A stretch of 64,000 nt of DNA from Staphylococcus sp. IVB6181 (GTDB lineage Bacteria; Bacillota; Bacilli; Staphylococcales; Staphylococcaceae), in assembly GCF_025561445.1 (NCBI RefSeq), contig NZ_CP095096.1, forward strand, positions 413,822 through 477,821, read 5' to 3'. The notes under the pieces were generated by a model, which was not told the DNA's origin, did no database searches, and worked only from the letters and a program-made list of their open reading frames with translations. A program made the translations under genes and the position numbers. This document shows positions 36,239 to 45,190 of the stretch, one piece after another; position 1 is the first letter of the stretch; each line of letters starts with the position of its first letter.

Positions 36239-36436
36239 CTTTTCTGCTCTATTTCAGTTTGTCATTAATGTTTGAGCAAGTTGCTGAAACGATTAAAATA
36301 ATGTTTAGTTTGACGTATTTTAATTCGTGTATCTCTGGTTTTACATCCCTCTGCAAACTTTGAATATGAGGTGTATAATGGAGGCAAACTAATTATTGAA
36401 AACGCTTTATAAATAGAAAATCGGCAGGTGATTCTG

Positions 36437-37336
36437 ATGTCATATGTAGTAGAGATAGAAGATTTAACAAAACGTTTTGGGAAGTTTGAAGCATTATCGC
36501 ATTTGAATATGACACTTCATGAAGGAGAAATCTTTGGCTTTATCGGACCGAATGGTGCCGGCAAATCGACAACGATTAAGACATTGTTAGGTATGCTGAA
36601 ACCAAGTCAAGGCAGTGTACAACTGTTTGGTCAAGATGCATTTAAAAAGCCGGTTTCAATTCATGAACGTATTGCATATGTACCCGGTGATGTGAATTTA
36701 TGGCCGAACTTGACTGGCGGAGAAGTAATCGACTTTCTATTGAGTCTTCAAAAGCATGTTGATCATGAACGCAAACAAGCATTGATAAAAGACTTCGAAT
36801 TAGATGTACGCAAAAAATGCGGTGCCTATTCAAAAGGGAATCGACAAAAGGTAGCGCTGGTTGCGGCGTTGAGTATGGAAGCGGACTTGTATATTTTCGA
36901 TGAGCCGACATCAGGTCTGGACCCATTGATGGAAAGAATCTTCCAATCACATGTAAAAGCGTGTAAAGCACGGGGCAAGACGGTCTTATTATCCAGTCAT
37001 ATCTTGTCAGAAGTTGAACAACTGTGCGACAGGGTCGGTATTATACGAAAAGGCGAATTAGTAGAAGTCGGCACACTGGATGAAATGCGCCACTTAACAC
37101 GTATGCGTTATACCGTTGAAACAGATGAAACACTCACACAGCTAGAGACACAAGAGGGCATTCATGATGTGAGTGCACAACAAGGTGTCTATCGCTTCCA
37201 AGTAGATGCTGATAAAACAGCGGATGTGCTTCAATATTTAAGCCGTTTTAATATTAAGAAATTAGAAAGCCAACCGCCGACATTAGAAGACTTGTTTATG
37301 CGTCATTATGGAGAAAGCCTTAAAGAAGGTGAGTAA
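36437..37336 (+). CDS. ABC exporter ATP-binding protein
   Basis: 299 residues. Walker A GPNGAGKSTTIK (~40), Q-loop region, ABC signature as YSKGNRQKVALVAALS, Walker B LYIFDEPTSGLDP and switch His in LLSSHILSEVEQ. The C-terminal ~90 residues are a regulatory extension as in drug-export ATPases of the DrrA/BcrA type. It energises the membrane partner next to it. ATG 36437 has AGGTGA six bases before it; the GTG at 36428 overlaps that site. TATAAT at 36374-36379 is a likely -10. The two genes (1-base gap) form an operon with no adjacent regulator. Confidence 0.9.
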   Translation: MSYVVEIEDLTKRFGKFEALSHLNMTLHEGEIFGFIGPNGAGKSTTIKTLLGMLKPSQGSVQLFGQDAFKKPVSIHERIAYVPGDVNLWPNLTGGEVIDFLLSLQKHVDHERKQALIKDFELDVRKKCGAYSKGNRQKVALVAALSMEADLYIFDEPTSGLDPLMERIFQSHVKACKARGKTVLLSSHILSEVEQLCDRVGIIRKGELVEVGTLDEMRHLTRMRYTVETDETLTQLETQEGIHDVSAQQGVYRFQVDADKTADVLQYLSRFNIKKLESQPPTLEDLFMRHYGESLKEGE

Positions 37337-37337
37337 A

Positions 37338-38930
37338 ATGAAACAAGCGACGTATCATACATTCAAACTGATGAAGTTTTATTTGAAGCGCAATCGATGG
37401 AAAACGGCTTTTTGGCTGCTGGGTTTAATTGTTTTAACGTTGATTATTCCGCAATCATTTGCGAATTTATACCCGAATGAGAAGGAATTGATTCCTGTAT
37501 TTGAAATGTTTAAAAGCCCTGCGATGGAAGCGATGTTAGGCCAAGCGCATTTGAGCCAAGTCAATCTTGCGACCATGTTCGGTTATGAAATGCAGCTGTT
37601 TACAGTAATTTTAGTCGGCATTATGAATATCTTGTTTGTGTCGAAAGATACGAGAGGCGACGAAGAGGATGGGCGTTTAGAAATATTAAGTGCTTTGCCG
37701 ATTGGACGCCATGCAGTGATTTTAAGTACGGTGTTCCAACAAGTCTTGATTAACGTTGTATTAGGCTGTGTCATTGCATTAGGACTGATGTTTACCGGTA
37801 TTGATCATTTTACAGCTGAAGGTGCTTGGCTTTACGGCTTATCTTTGACTGCATCCGGTTTTATGCTGGGCATGATGACATTAGTTATCGCTCAGCTGGC
37901 TTCAACGTATAGCCAAACGATGGGAATCAGTATGGGCTTATTATTAATCATGTATTTGCTTCGTGCTGTTGGAGATGTATCTCTGTCTTGGTTATCTGAT
38001 GTTGTGCCGCTTGGATGGATTCCGCAAACTGCTGTTTACAGCGAGAACAATTGGTGGCCGGTTTTTGCATTGTTGGGATTAGCCGCAGTGTTATGTATTT
38101 CAGCATTTGCCCTAAACGGACGGCGTGATGCACAAGCAGGCTTGCTGCCTGAACGTAAAGGACATGCGCATGCATCTTCATTATTGAAGTCGCCCTTAGG
38201 GCTTCAACTGCGCTTGCAGCGTACAGGATTGATTGTATGGAGTATCGGCATGCTGGTCTTAGGATTGTCTTATGGTTCGGTCTTTGGAGACTTGGAAAGC
38301 TTCTTTAAGACAAATCCGATGCTGCAGCGCATGCTGACAGGCAAAGGAGATAACTATGCCGAACAATTTGTACCGATTTTAATGGCAATTATGGGGATGG
38401 TATCTACGATACCGGTCTTAATGGCTGTATTTAAAATCCGCAAAGCAATGCGCTTAAGCCATACGGAAATTGTATTGTCGCATGCAGTTTCACGCGTACG
38501 CTATGTGATGAGTTTTATTTGGATTGGACTGTTCAATAGTGTTGCGATGATCAGCCTTGCTGCGTTAGGTATGTATGTTGGTGCAGCATCCAGTATGAAG
38601 ACCTCGATTGCTTTCGAAAAGATTATGTATGCAGGCTGGGTCTTTATTCCTGCTATCGTAATATTCTTAGGTTTAGCTGTGTTTGTTATGGGCAGGATTG
38701 AAAAGGCAAGTTTATTAGTGTATTTATATTTAGGTTATACCTTCTTCGTTATTTATCTTGGACAACTGCTCAATGTGAAACAGTGGATGAAAGATTTAAC
38801 ACCTTTTGGCCATGTGCCGCGTTTGCCGATTGCGGATATGGATTGGCCGGCAGCGTTGGTTATGCTTGTTATCGCATTGCTGCTGCTTGTATTCGGAGTC
38901 ATTGGATTCAAACGCAAAGATATTGGCTGA
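37338..38930 (+). CDS. ABC exporter permease (polyketide/tetronasin exporter type)
   Basis: 530 residues with about twelve membrane spans arranged as two similar halves (KMKFYLKRNRWKTAFWLLGL and LQLRLQRTGLIVWSIGMLVL start each half). This is the long two-repeat permease family annotated as exporters of polyketide antibiotics. Substrate unknown; a role in drug or toxic lipid export is an inference. ATG 37338 lies right after the ATPase stop, with GAAGGTGAG within the ATPase end. Regulation not visible. Confidence 0.85.
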   Translation: MKQATYHTFKLMKFYLKRNRWKTAFWLLGLIVLTLIIPQSFANLYPNEKELIPVFEMFKSPAMEAMLGQAHLSQVNLATMFGYEMQLFTVILVGIMNILFVSKDTRGDEEDGRLEILSALPIGRHAVILSTVFQQVLINVVLGCVIALGLMFTGIDHFTAEGAWLYGLSLTASGFMLGMMTLVIAQLASTYSQTMGISMGLLLIMYLLRAVGDVSLSWLSDVVPLGWIPQTAVYSENNWWPVFALLGLAAVLCISAFALNGRRDAQAGLLPERKGHAHASSLLKSPLGLQLRLQRTGLIVWSIGMLVLGLSYGSVFGDLESFFKTNPMLQRMLTGKGDNYAEQFVPILMAIMGMVSTIPVLMAVFKIRKAMRLSHTEIVLSHAVSRVRYVMSFIWIGLFNSVAMISLAALGMYVGAASSMKTSIAFEKIMYAGWVFIPAIVIFLGLAVFVMGRIEKASLLVYLYLGYTFFVIYLGQLLNVKQWMKDLTPFGHVPRLPIADMDWPAALVMLVIALLLLVFGVIGFKRKDIG

Positions 38931-39039
38931 TTATCTAAGTTATAGTCAATCCAAATCTATCTGATTCTATTAAAGGATATATCTTTTTAGTGAGAAATAT
39001 GTTAGATTAAGAGGGCTATTATTGATCATGGAGGAGAAA

Positions 39040-39390
39040 ATGGAACAAACATTACCTAATTGCCCGAGCTGCGGTTCGGAATATACGTATTTAGATGGTG
39101 CGTTATTTGTATGTCCGATGTGCGGACATGAATGTACACAAGATTCAGTGGAAGAAGCAGAAGAAGCTTTGAAAGTCCGAGATGCCAACGGACAAGAATT
39201 ACAAGACGGAGACACGGTCACAGTCATTAAAGACTTGAAAGTAAAAGGTGCTTCAAATGTAATCAAACAAGGCACTAAAGTAAAAGGTATCCGCTTAGTG
39301 GATCCTGATGATGGGCATGATATCGATTGTAAAATTCCAGGATTCGGCCAAATCGGTTTGAAATCCATTTACGTAAAGAAAATCAAATAA
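39040..39390 (+). CDS. PhnA/YjdM-like zinc ribbon protein
   Basis: 116 residues. N-terminal zinc ribbon CPSC...CPMCGHEC (residues ~7-30) followed by a small beta-barrel C-terminal domain (VRDANGQELQDGDTVTVIKDLKVKG ... GIRLVDPDDGHDIDCKIPGFGQIGLKSIYVKK), the PhnA family layout. Named from alkylphosphonate uptake loci but not an enzyme for that pathway; function unclear. ATG 39040 has GGAGGAG just before it; earlier in-frame TTG/ATG starts at 39022-39028 lack one. Single gene. Confidence 0.9.
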   Translation: MEQTLPNCPSCGSEYTYLDGALFVCPMCGHECTQDSVEEAEEALKVRDANGQELQDGDTVTVIKDLKVKGASNVIKQGTKVKGIRLVDPDDGHDIDCKIPGFGQIGLKSIYVKKIK

Positions 39391-39404
39391 CAGTATTTAA
39401 AAAG

Positions 39405-39446
39405 ACAACCTCCTATTCATTACATATGAACAAGAGGTTGTTTTTG
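39405..39446 (+). terminator. Terminator between converging genes
   Basis: ACAACCTC / GAGGTTGT stem with a long loop and TTTTTG tail after the PhnA-like gene; the minus-strand small gene ends 1-2 bases away. Confidence 0.75.
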
Positions 39447-39447
39447 T

Positions 39448-39699
39448 TTACATCGTTTGAAGTTTTTGACGTTTTAAAATCGTGCTGACAATATCGCTGG
39501 CTATACTGATTAATAATAGTGCAATGAGCCATGATATTTGAGCCGTACTATTCAATTGGAAACCAGCACTAAAACCGTCGGCATGCGAATGGAAATAAAA
39601 ATTGAATGCAATCAGTGCAATCATAGCGATAAAACTGACAATCGTTATGATATCCGCAATACGTTTAGCAACAGGGTGTTGAATCGCATAATGTTTCAT
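39448..39699 (-). CDS. Small membrane protein of unknown function
   Basis: 83 residues with two membrane spans (~18-36, ~54-71). GGAGGTG precedes the ATG by seven bases, which supports translation. Charged ends and a His-rich hydrophilic loop (FYFHSHADGF). Not recognised. Convergent with the PhnA-like gene. Confidence 0.65.
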   Translation of the reverse strand: MKHYAIQHPVAKRIADIITIVSFIAMIALIAFNFYFHSHADGFSAGFQLNSTAQISWLIALLLISIASDIVSTILKRQKLQTM

Positions 39700-39880
39700 T
39701 GTGATGCACCTCCGATTGATACAAAATTTAAACTTTGTCTTATTTGTAATATAACATGAATACTAAAAGATGAAAATGAGACATTAACTTCTTTTTGCAT
39801 GAATAATGCTACTTCAAACTATATAATAGAAGTGTATACATGAAATTAAAGAAAGTATCTTTACATTAAAGGGGTTGTGG

Positions 39881-40849
39881 ATGATGAAGAAATTAATTCA
39901 AGATAAAACGACAATACTTTCAGATATGCTGGAAGGCTTCGCATTATCAAACGCAGACAATGAAGTGATTTCAGAAACAGTAGTAGTACGTAAAGATAAA
40001 AAACAAAAAGGTGTGGCTTTGGTATCAGGCGGCGGCAGCGGTCATGAACCGGCACATGCAGGCTATGTCGCAGAAGGTATGCTTGATGCGGCAGTATGCG
40101 GAGAAATCTTTACTTCTCCGACACCAGATAAAATCTTAGATGCGATTAAAGCAGTAGATAACGGCGACGGTGTCTTGCTGATTATTAAAAACTATGCCGG
40201 AGATGTCATGAACTTTGAAATGGCTCAAGAAATGGCTGAAATGGAAGACATTAAAGTCAATAAAGTGATTGTACGCGATGATATCGCTGTAGAAGATCAT
40301 GATATGCGCCGCGGTGTCGCAGGTACTGTCTTTGTGCACAAATATGCAGGCTATTTAGCTGAGCAAGGGGAGGATTTAGATACCATTGTTAAGAAAACAG
40401 AACAGCTGCTTACTGATATGCGTACAATCGGCATGGCTTTAACACCGCCGATGGTACCTTCTACAGGCAAATACGGCTTTGATTTAGAAGAAGGGGATAT
40501 GGAAATCGGTATCGGGATTCATGGCGAACGCGGATTAAAACGAGAAGCAGTTCAACCGATTACAACGATTGTGACGGAATTAGTGCAAGCCCTCCAACAA
40601 GAAATCCAATCATCTGAAGTGATTGTGATGGTTAATGGTATGGGCGGTACACCGTTATCTGAATTAAATATTACTGCGAAATATGTGAATGAAGTGCTTG
40701 CGGATCATGATATTGCGGTCAAACATTGGTTTGTCGGAGATTATATGACTTCATTAGATATGCAAGGCTTCTCATTAACGCTGCTTGAAAGTAATGATGA
40801 GCGCTTAACCGCATTACAAGCACCGACAAAAAGCCGCTATTTCGGATAA
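39881..40849 (+). CDS. dhaK: Dihydroxyacetone kinase subunit K
   Basis: About 322 residues. Binds dihydroxyacetone through a covalent hemiaminal to a His; the DhaK signature GSGHEPAHAGYVAEGMLDAAVCGEIFTSP (positions 46-74, given only by its key residues G-H-E-P-A-H) is present. With DhaL and DhaM it phosphorylates dihydroxyacetone to dihydroxyacetone phosphate using PEP through the PTS. ATG 39881 has AAAGGGG six bases upstream. First of a compact three-gene operon. Confidence 0.96.
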   Translation: MMKKLIQDKTTILSDMLEGFALSNADNEVISETVVVRKDKKQKGVALVSGGGSGHEPAHAGYVAEGMLDAAVCGEIFTSPTPDKILDAIKAVDNGDGVLLIIKNYAGDVMNFEMAQEMAEMEDIKVNKVIVRDDIAVEDHDMRRGVAGTVFVHKYAGYLAEQGEDLDTIVKKTEQLLTDMRTIGMALTPPMVPSTGKYGFDLEEGDMEIGIGIHGERGLKREAVQPITTIVTELVQALQQEIQSSEVIVMVNGMGGTPLSELNITAKYVNEVLADHDIAVKHWFVGDYMTSLDMQGFSLTLLESNDERLTALQAPTKSRYFG

Positions 40850-40867
40850 ACACAAGGAGGATTTTTT

Positions 40868-41446
40868 ATGAATGCAGAAACGCTGAAACAGCGCTTAATA
40901 CAATTAAAAGAAACATTCCAAGAAAGAGAAGATTCACTGACTGAGTTAGACCGAGCAATCGGCGACGGCGACCATGGTGTCAATATGGTCAGAGGCTTTA
41001 ATGCGCTGCCTGATGCTTTGGAAGACAAAACAACGGTTCAAGATATACTTAAAACAACAGGTATGACATTAATGTCTAAGATCGGAGGGGCATCTGGTCC
41101 TTTATACGGCTTTAGTTTCGTTAAAATGGCTCAAGTTGCACAAGATGAAATTACTGAAGACAATTTACCGGAATTATTAAAAGCATTTTCTGAAGCAGTA
41201 CATCAAAGAGGTAAAGTCGAGTTAGATGAGAAGACAATGTACGATGTCATTGAAAGAGCGAGACAAGCTGTTGAAGAAGGCGAAAAAGTCGATATTGCTT
41301 ACTTGCAGACATTAGCAGACAACACATTAGATTTAGTCGCAAAAAAAGGACGCGCAGCCTACTTCAAAGAAGCATCTAGAGGCTATACGGATCCTGGTGC
41401 ACAAAGCAGTGTATATATTTTAAATGCATTGATAGGAGATGAATAA
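40868..41446 (+). CDS. dhaL: Dihydroxyacetone kinase subunit L (ADP-binding)
   Basis: 192 residues. The nucleotide-binding motif RAIGDGDHGVNM (~residue 33) with its Asp residues that hold Mg-ADP, and the GGASGPLYGFSF loop, identify DhaL. ADP remains bound and is rephosphorylated by DhaM. AAGGAGG precedes ATG 40868. Ends 5 bases before dhaM. Confidence 0.96.
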   Translation: MNAETLKQRLIQLKETFQEREDSLTELDRAIGDGDHGVNMVRGFNALPDALEDKTTVQDILKTTGMTLMSKIGGASGPLYGFSFVKMAQVAQDEITEDNLPELLKAFSEAVHQRGKVELDEKTMYDVIERARQAVEEGEKVDIAYLQTLADNTLDLVAKKGRAAYFKEASRGYTDPGAQSSVYILNALIGDE

Positions 41447-41450
41447 GTAA

Positions 41451-41813
41451 ATGACAACGCTTATTGTAGTCAGTCATAGCGAAGAAATCGCAAACGGCAT
41501 CAAAAAGTTAATCGGTCAAATGGCTGATGGTGTACAAGTTATTCCAGTAGGCGGAAGCGATGGGACTATCGGAACATCCTTCGAACACATCCAACAAGCA
41601 ATAGAAGGTTTAAAAGACGACGCAATTTGTTTCTTTGATTTAGGTTCAGCCGAAATGAATTTAGATATGGCCATTGAAATGTATGAAGGCGCATATCGTG
41701 TAGAAAAAGTAGAAGCACCTATCGTTGAAGGCAGTTTCCTAGCCAGTGTCAACATCTCAACAGGCCTAGCATTCGAAGAAGTCATCGAAGCAGTAGAAAA
41801 TGAATATTGTTAA
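41451..41813 (+). CDS. dhaM: PTS-dependent dihydroxyacetone kinase phosphotransferase subunit M
   Basis: 120 residues, the EIIA-mannose-like DhaM. The phosphorylated His is His8 or 9 in LIVVSHSEEIANG; GGSDGTIGTSFEHIQQAI and FFDLGSAEMN follow as in the family. Only the EIIA domain is present, so HPr and EI come from elsewhere. It supplies phosphate from PEP to DhaL-ADP. Confidence 0.94.
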   Translation: MTTLIVVSHSEEIANGIKKLIGQMADGVQVIPVGGSDGTIGTSFEHIQQAIEGLKDDAICFFDLGSAEMNLDMAIEMYEGAYRVEKVEAPIVEGSFLASVNISTGLAFEEVIEAVENEYC

Positions 41814-41820
41814 ACGCAAG

Positions 41821-41858
41821 CGGCGCATTTGTGGAGAACAGGTGCGTCGTTATTTTTT
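41821..41858 (+). terminator. Terminator of dhaKLM
   Basis: CGGCGCA / TGCGTCG stem, 15-base loop, ATTTTTT. Confidence 0.7.
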
Positions 41859-41979
41859 GGCAAAAAGAGAGTGGAGCATCATTTCATATAGTGATATAAT
41901 TTTGTAAAGGAATTGTAAAAGATAGTATTTATTAAATTTTGCGCAATGATGAGCGAACAACAAATGAGAGAGTGATAAT

Positions 41980-42378
41980 ATGAAACGCGTAATTACTTAT
42001 GGAACATATGACTTACTGCATTATGGCCATATCGAATTATTAAGAAGAGCAAGAGAAATGGGAGATTATTTAATTGTCGCACTTTCGACAGATGAATTTA
42101 ATAAGCTTAAAAATAAGAAATCATACTATAATTATGAACAAAGAAAAATGATGTTGGAGTCTATCAGATATGTAGACTTGGTCATCCCTGAAAATGAATG
42201 GGACCAAAAATCCAGAGATGTTGAAAAATATGAAGTTGATACTTTTATCATGGGACATGATTGGGAAGGAGAATTCGATTTCTTAAAAGACCAATGCGAA
42301 GTTATTTATTTAAAACGTACAGAAGGTATTTCAACAACTCAAATCAAAAGGGAACTTTATGGCAAGGATGTAAAATAA
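41980..42378 (+). CDS. tagD: Glycerol-3-phosphate cytidylyltransferase
   Basis: 132 residues. Makes CDP-glycerol from sn-glycerol-3-phosphate and CTP, the precursor for glycerol-type wall teichoic acid. Nucleotidyltransferase motifs: TYGTYDLLHYGHIELLRRAR (HxGH as HYGH) and RTEGISTTQIK; VDTFIMGHDWEGEFD lies between. Length is that of TagD/TarD. Followed 57 bases later by the first TagF-like fusion, indicating a teichoic acid block. Confidence 0.96.
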   Translation: MKRVITYGTYDLLHYGHIELLRRAREMGDYLIVALSTDEFNKLKNKKSYYNYEQRKMMLESIRYVDLVIPENEWDQKSRDVEKYEVDTFIMGHDWEGEFDFLKDQCEVIYLKRTEGISTTQIKRELYGKDVK

Positions 42379-42435
42379 AGAAAAACAAACACCAGAAAAA
42401 ACATTGAACAGATAAGATATCAGGAGTGTGTAAAA

Positions 42436-44940
42436 GTGAATAGTTTAAAACAAATTTTAAAGAACCAAGTTAAACGTAAATATAAATTTATAAGCGATCC
42501 TTTGAAAGCAAAACTAAAAAGCAATTTAGTTTCTAAGGTATCAAAATATGCATTTTACTATAAGCATTTTGATACGAATAATTCATTGATTTTGTATGAA
42601 TCAAGAGATGGTAAAAGCATGACCGACAGCCCTTATGCAGTCTTTTTAAAGCTGCTTTCATCACATGAACATAAAGACTTAACGCATGTATGGGTGGCGG
42701 ATTCTAAACAAAAGATAAAAGCATTTGAGCAAAAGATGAATTCAGATAAACAAACGATTAAGTACGTGATTAAGGGCAGTGATGCTTACCTCAAAATGCT
42801 GGCAACTGCAAAATATCTCGTTAATAATTCTACTTTCCCAAATTATTTTTCAAAGAAACCAGACCAAGTATATGTCAATACATGGCATGGAACTCCTATC
42901 AAGGCAATGGGATTGGACATGCATGATAACTTGCTTGCATCTCAAAATGTCATTAAAAACTTTTTAAGTGCAGACATCATAGTAAGTCCTAATACACATA
43001 CAACTAATATTTTTAAACATGCATACAAGCTAGAAGGTTTGTATAACGGTGAAATCGCAGAAATCGGGTATCCGCGAATAGATTTAACAATTAACAGCGA
43101 TAAATCAAAAGTGGTTGAAGAACTTGAACAATATGGCATTCAACTAGAGGGTAAACAGCTTTTAGTATTTGCGCCTACTTGGCGCGGTGATGATAATAAT
43201 CATCCTGAAGACAGCCTAGAGGATCTTTATAAGATTATAGAATCATTATCTGAAACAACACGCTATAAACCGCTTATCAAAGTGCATCCTTTTATTTACG
43301 ATAAAGCAAAATCATATGCACCGTTAAAACCGTATTTGATACCTGATGCATTTGATACGAACAGATTGTTAAGTGTCACAGATGTATTAGTGACGGATTA
43401 CTCGAGTATATTCTGTGATTATCTTGTAACAGGCAATCCAATCATCTTTTATGCACCGGATTTTGAAGCGTACAAACATAATAGAGAGCTTTATATAGAT
43501 ACAAAATTATTGCCTGGTCCTACTACAACCAATGCAGAACAGCTTATCGAAGCGGTTAAAGATATTGAAGCAGTTAAAAGTAATTACCAAGATAAATATG
43601 CAAACTTCCAAAAATTATATGTGCCGTATGATGATGGGAATGTTACGGATAAATTGATAGAGAAAATGTTCAAAACGCAACCTGTCCATAGACCGCAGAA
43701 CAAAGAAAATATTTTAATTTATCCTGGCGGAATGATTAATAATGGTATTACTTCATCAATGTTAAACTTACTGGAAAATATTGATTACACTAAATATGAT
43801 GTGACATTATTCTTAGGGTTTACGAATAAAATAGAAACATTGAATAATCTGAAAAGAGTCAACCCTAATGTGAGAATCATATTAAGACAAGGTCCTTTAC
43901 TAGCAACGACTTTCGAAAAGTACCAAGATACTATTGTAAGAAATAGAGGACTTCAAACTGATATTGAAAAAGCTGTTTATCCAAAAGCATTATATGAACG
44001 AGAGTTTAGAAAGATTTTTGGAAGAGTTGCTTTCGATACTGTAATTGATTTCAGCGGCTATTCAATGTTTTGGTCTAAAATACTCTTAGGTACTGCCTCT
44101 CGTAAAAAATTAATCTATCTCCATAGTGACATGGAAAATGATATGAACCGAACTGTAAACGGGGTCAAACCACATTATCAAAACTTAAAAGGTGTCATGA
44201 GTTTATATTACAAATTTGATTATCTGGTAAGTGTTTCAGAAGAAACGAAAAGGGTTAACCAAAGTAAAATCAGTACGCCGTTAACTGAAAACAAGTTTGT
44301 TTCGGCAATGAATGTGATCAATTTGAAAAAGATTCATGAATTATCAAATGATGATAGTGACTTATTTACTCAAAATAACGAAGAAGTATTAGCATATACA
44401 AAAAATCTTGAAGTGAAGTCTGTTCCTTTCAATAAAACTGATTTTAAAATCATGGCGATGGGACGCTTATCTCCTGAAAAAGGATTTGATATCTTAATCT
44501 CTGCATTTTACAAAGTGAATCAGACACATCAAAACAGCAAGCTTTATATACTGGGAGAAGGTCCGCTTAGAAATGAACTGCAAAAACAAATTGAGCGTTA
44601 CGACTTGCAAGACAGCGTATTTTTATTAGGACAGAAAAGCAATCCTTTCTATATTATGAAGCAGTGTGACTTATTTGCGCTTACATCGCATTATGAGGGA
44701 CAATCAATGGTTCTGTTAGAAGCGTTGACTTTAGGCAAACATATTATCGCATCTGATATTCCAGCTAATAGATATGTCTTGCAAGATGGTGCTTTAGGTT
44801 TACTGACAGAAAATATGATAGATGCTGTTGCTGAAAATATTGAAGCATTTATTAAAAATGAAGTGCCAGAGTACGGTGCATTCAACTATGAAGCTTATAA
44901 TAAAGAAGCGATGGAACAGTTTTATCAATTGCTAAAATAA
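42436..44940 (+). CDS. TagF-like glycerophosphotransferase fused to a GT4 glycosyltransferase (copy 1)
   Basis: 834 residues. Residues ~50-410 are a CDP-glycerol glycerophosphotransferase domain: VYVNTWHGTPIKAMG, LLVFAPTWRGDD, LIKVHPF, LVTDYSSIFCDY (conserved His and Asp of the family). Residues ~420-830 are a GT-B glycosyltransferase of family 4 type: ILIYPGGMINNG at its N-lobe, MAMGRLSPEKGFD, and ETALTSHYEGQSMVLLEAL with the E-x7-E pair. So one protein may add both glycerol-phosphate and a sugar. GTG 42436 with AGGAGTG eight bases upstream. Next to tagD; its paralogue follows after a terminator. Confidence 0.88.
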   Translation: MNSLKQILKNQVKRKYKFISDPLKAKLKSNLVSKVSKYAFYYKHFDTNNSLILYESRDGKSMTDSPYAVFLKLLSSHEHKDLTHVWVADSKQKIKAFEQKMNSDKQTIKYVIKGSDAYLKMLATAKYLVNNSTFPNYFSKKPDQVYVNTWHGTPIKAMGLDMHDNLLASQNVIKNFLSADIIVSPNTHTTNIFKHAYKLEGLYNGEIAEIGYPRIDLTINSDKSKVVEELEQYGIQLEGKQLLVFAPTWRGDDNNHPEDSLEDLYKIIESLSETTRYKPLIKVHPFIYDKAKSYAPLKPYLIPDAFDTNRLLSVTDVLVTDYSSIFCDYLVTGNPIIFYAPDFEAYKHNRELYIDTKLLPGPTTTNAEQLIEAVKDIEAVKSNYQDKYANFQKLYVPYDDGNVTDKLIEKMFKTQPVHRPQNKENILIYPGGMINNGITSSMLNLLENIDYTKYDVTLFLGFTNKIETLNNLKRVNPNVRIILRQGPLLATTFEKYQDTIVRNRGLQTDIEKAVYPKALYEREFRKIFGRVAFDTVIDFSGYSMFWSKILLGTASRKKLIYLHSDMENDMNRTVNGVKPHYQNLKGVMSLYYKFDYLVSVSEETKRVNQSKISTPLTENKFVSAMNVINLKKIHELSNDDSDLFTQNNEEVLAYTKNLEVKSVPFNKTDFKIMAMGRLSPEKGFDILISAFYKVNQTHQNSKLYILGEGPLRNELQKQIERYDLQDSVFLLGQKSNPFYIMKQCDLFALTSHYEGQSMVLLEALTLGKHIIASDIPANRYVLQDGALGLLTENMIDAVAENIEAFIKNEVPEYGAFNYEAYNKEAMEQFYQLLK

Positions 44941-44954
44941 TATTCCATATAATG

Positions 44955-44991
44955 AACTCTGCTTGAAAATTTTAAGCAGAGTTCTTTTTTT
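44955..44991 (+). terminator. Terminator after TagF-fusion copy 1
   Basis: Perfect 10-bp stem AACTCTGCTT / AAGCAGAGTT followed by C and seven T. Confidence 0.92.
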
Positions 44992-45190
44992 ATAATTGAA
45001 TGTAAATGCTTTCAATAAGTGTTATAATTTTATGAAAGAAACTATGATTTAAGTGAAATTTAAGATGTATTCTTAAATTTAATGTATTTTCGAAAAAACA
45101 TGAGGATTTAATATTTTACATATGTTTTTTTAGGTATCATGTCAAATGTTTTCGATGATGTAAACATAAAGAGAGATAGAGGTGTTTTCA

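Noticed and set aside
45002..45015. cre-like TGTAAATGCTTTCA before TagF-fusion copy 2
   Set aside because: The central CG is TG, which usually abolishes CcpA binding.
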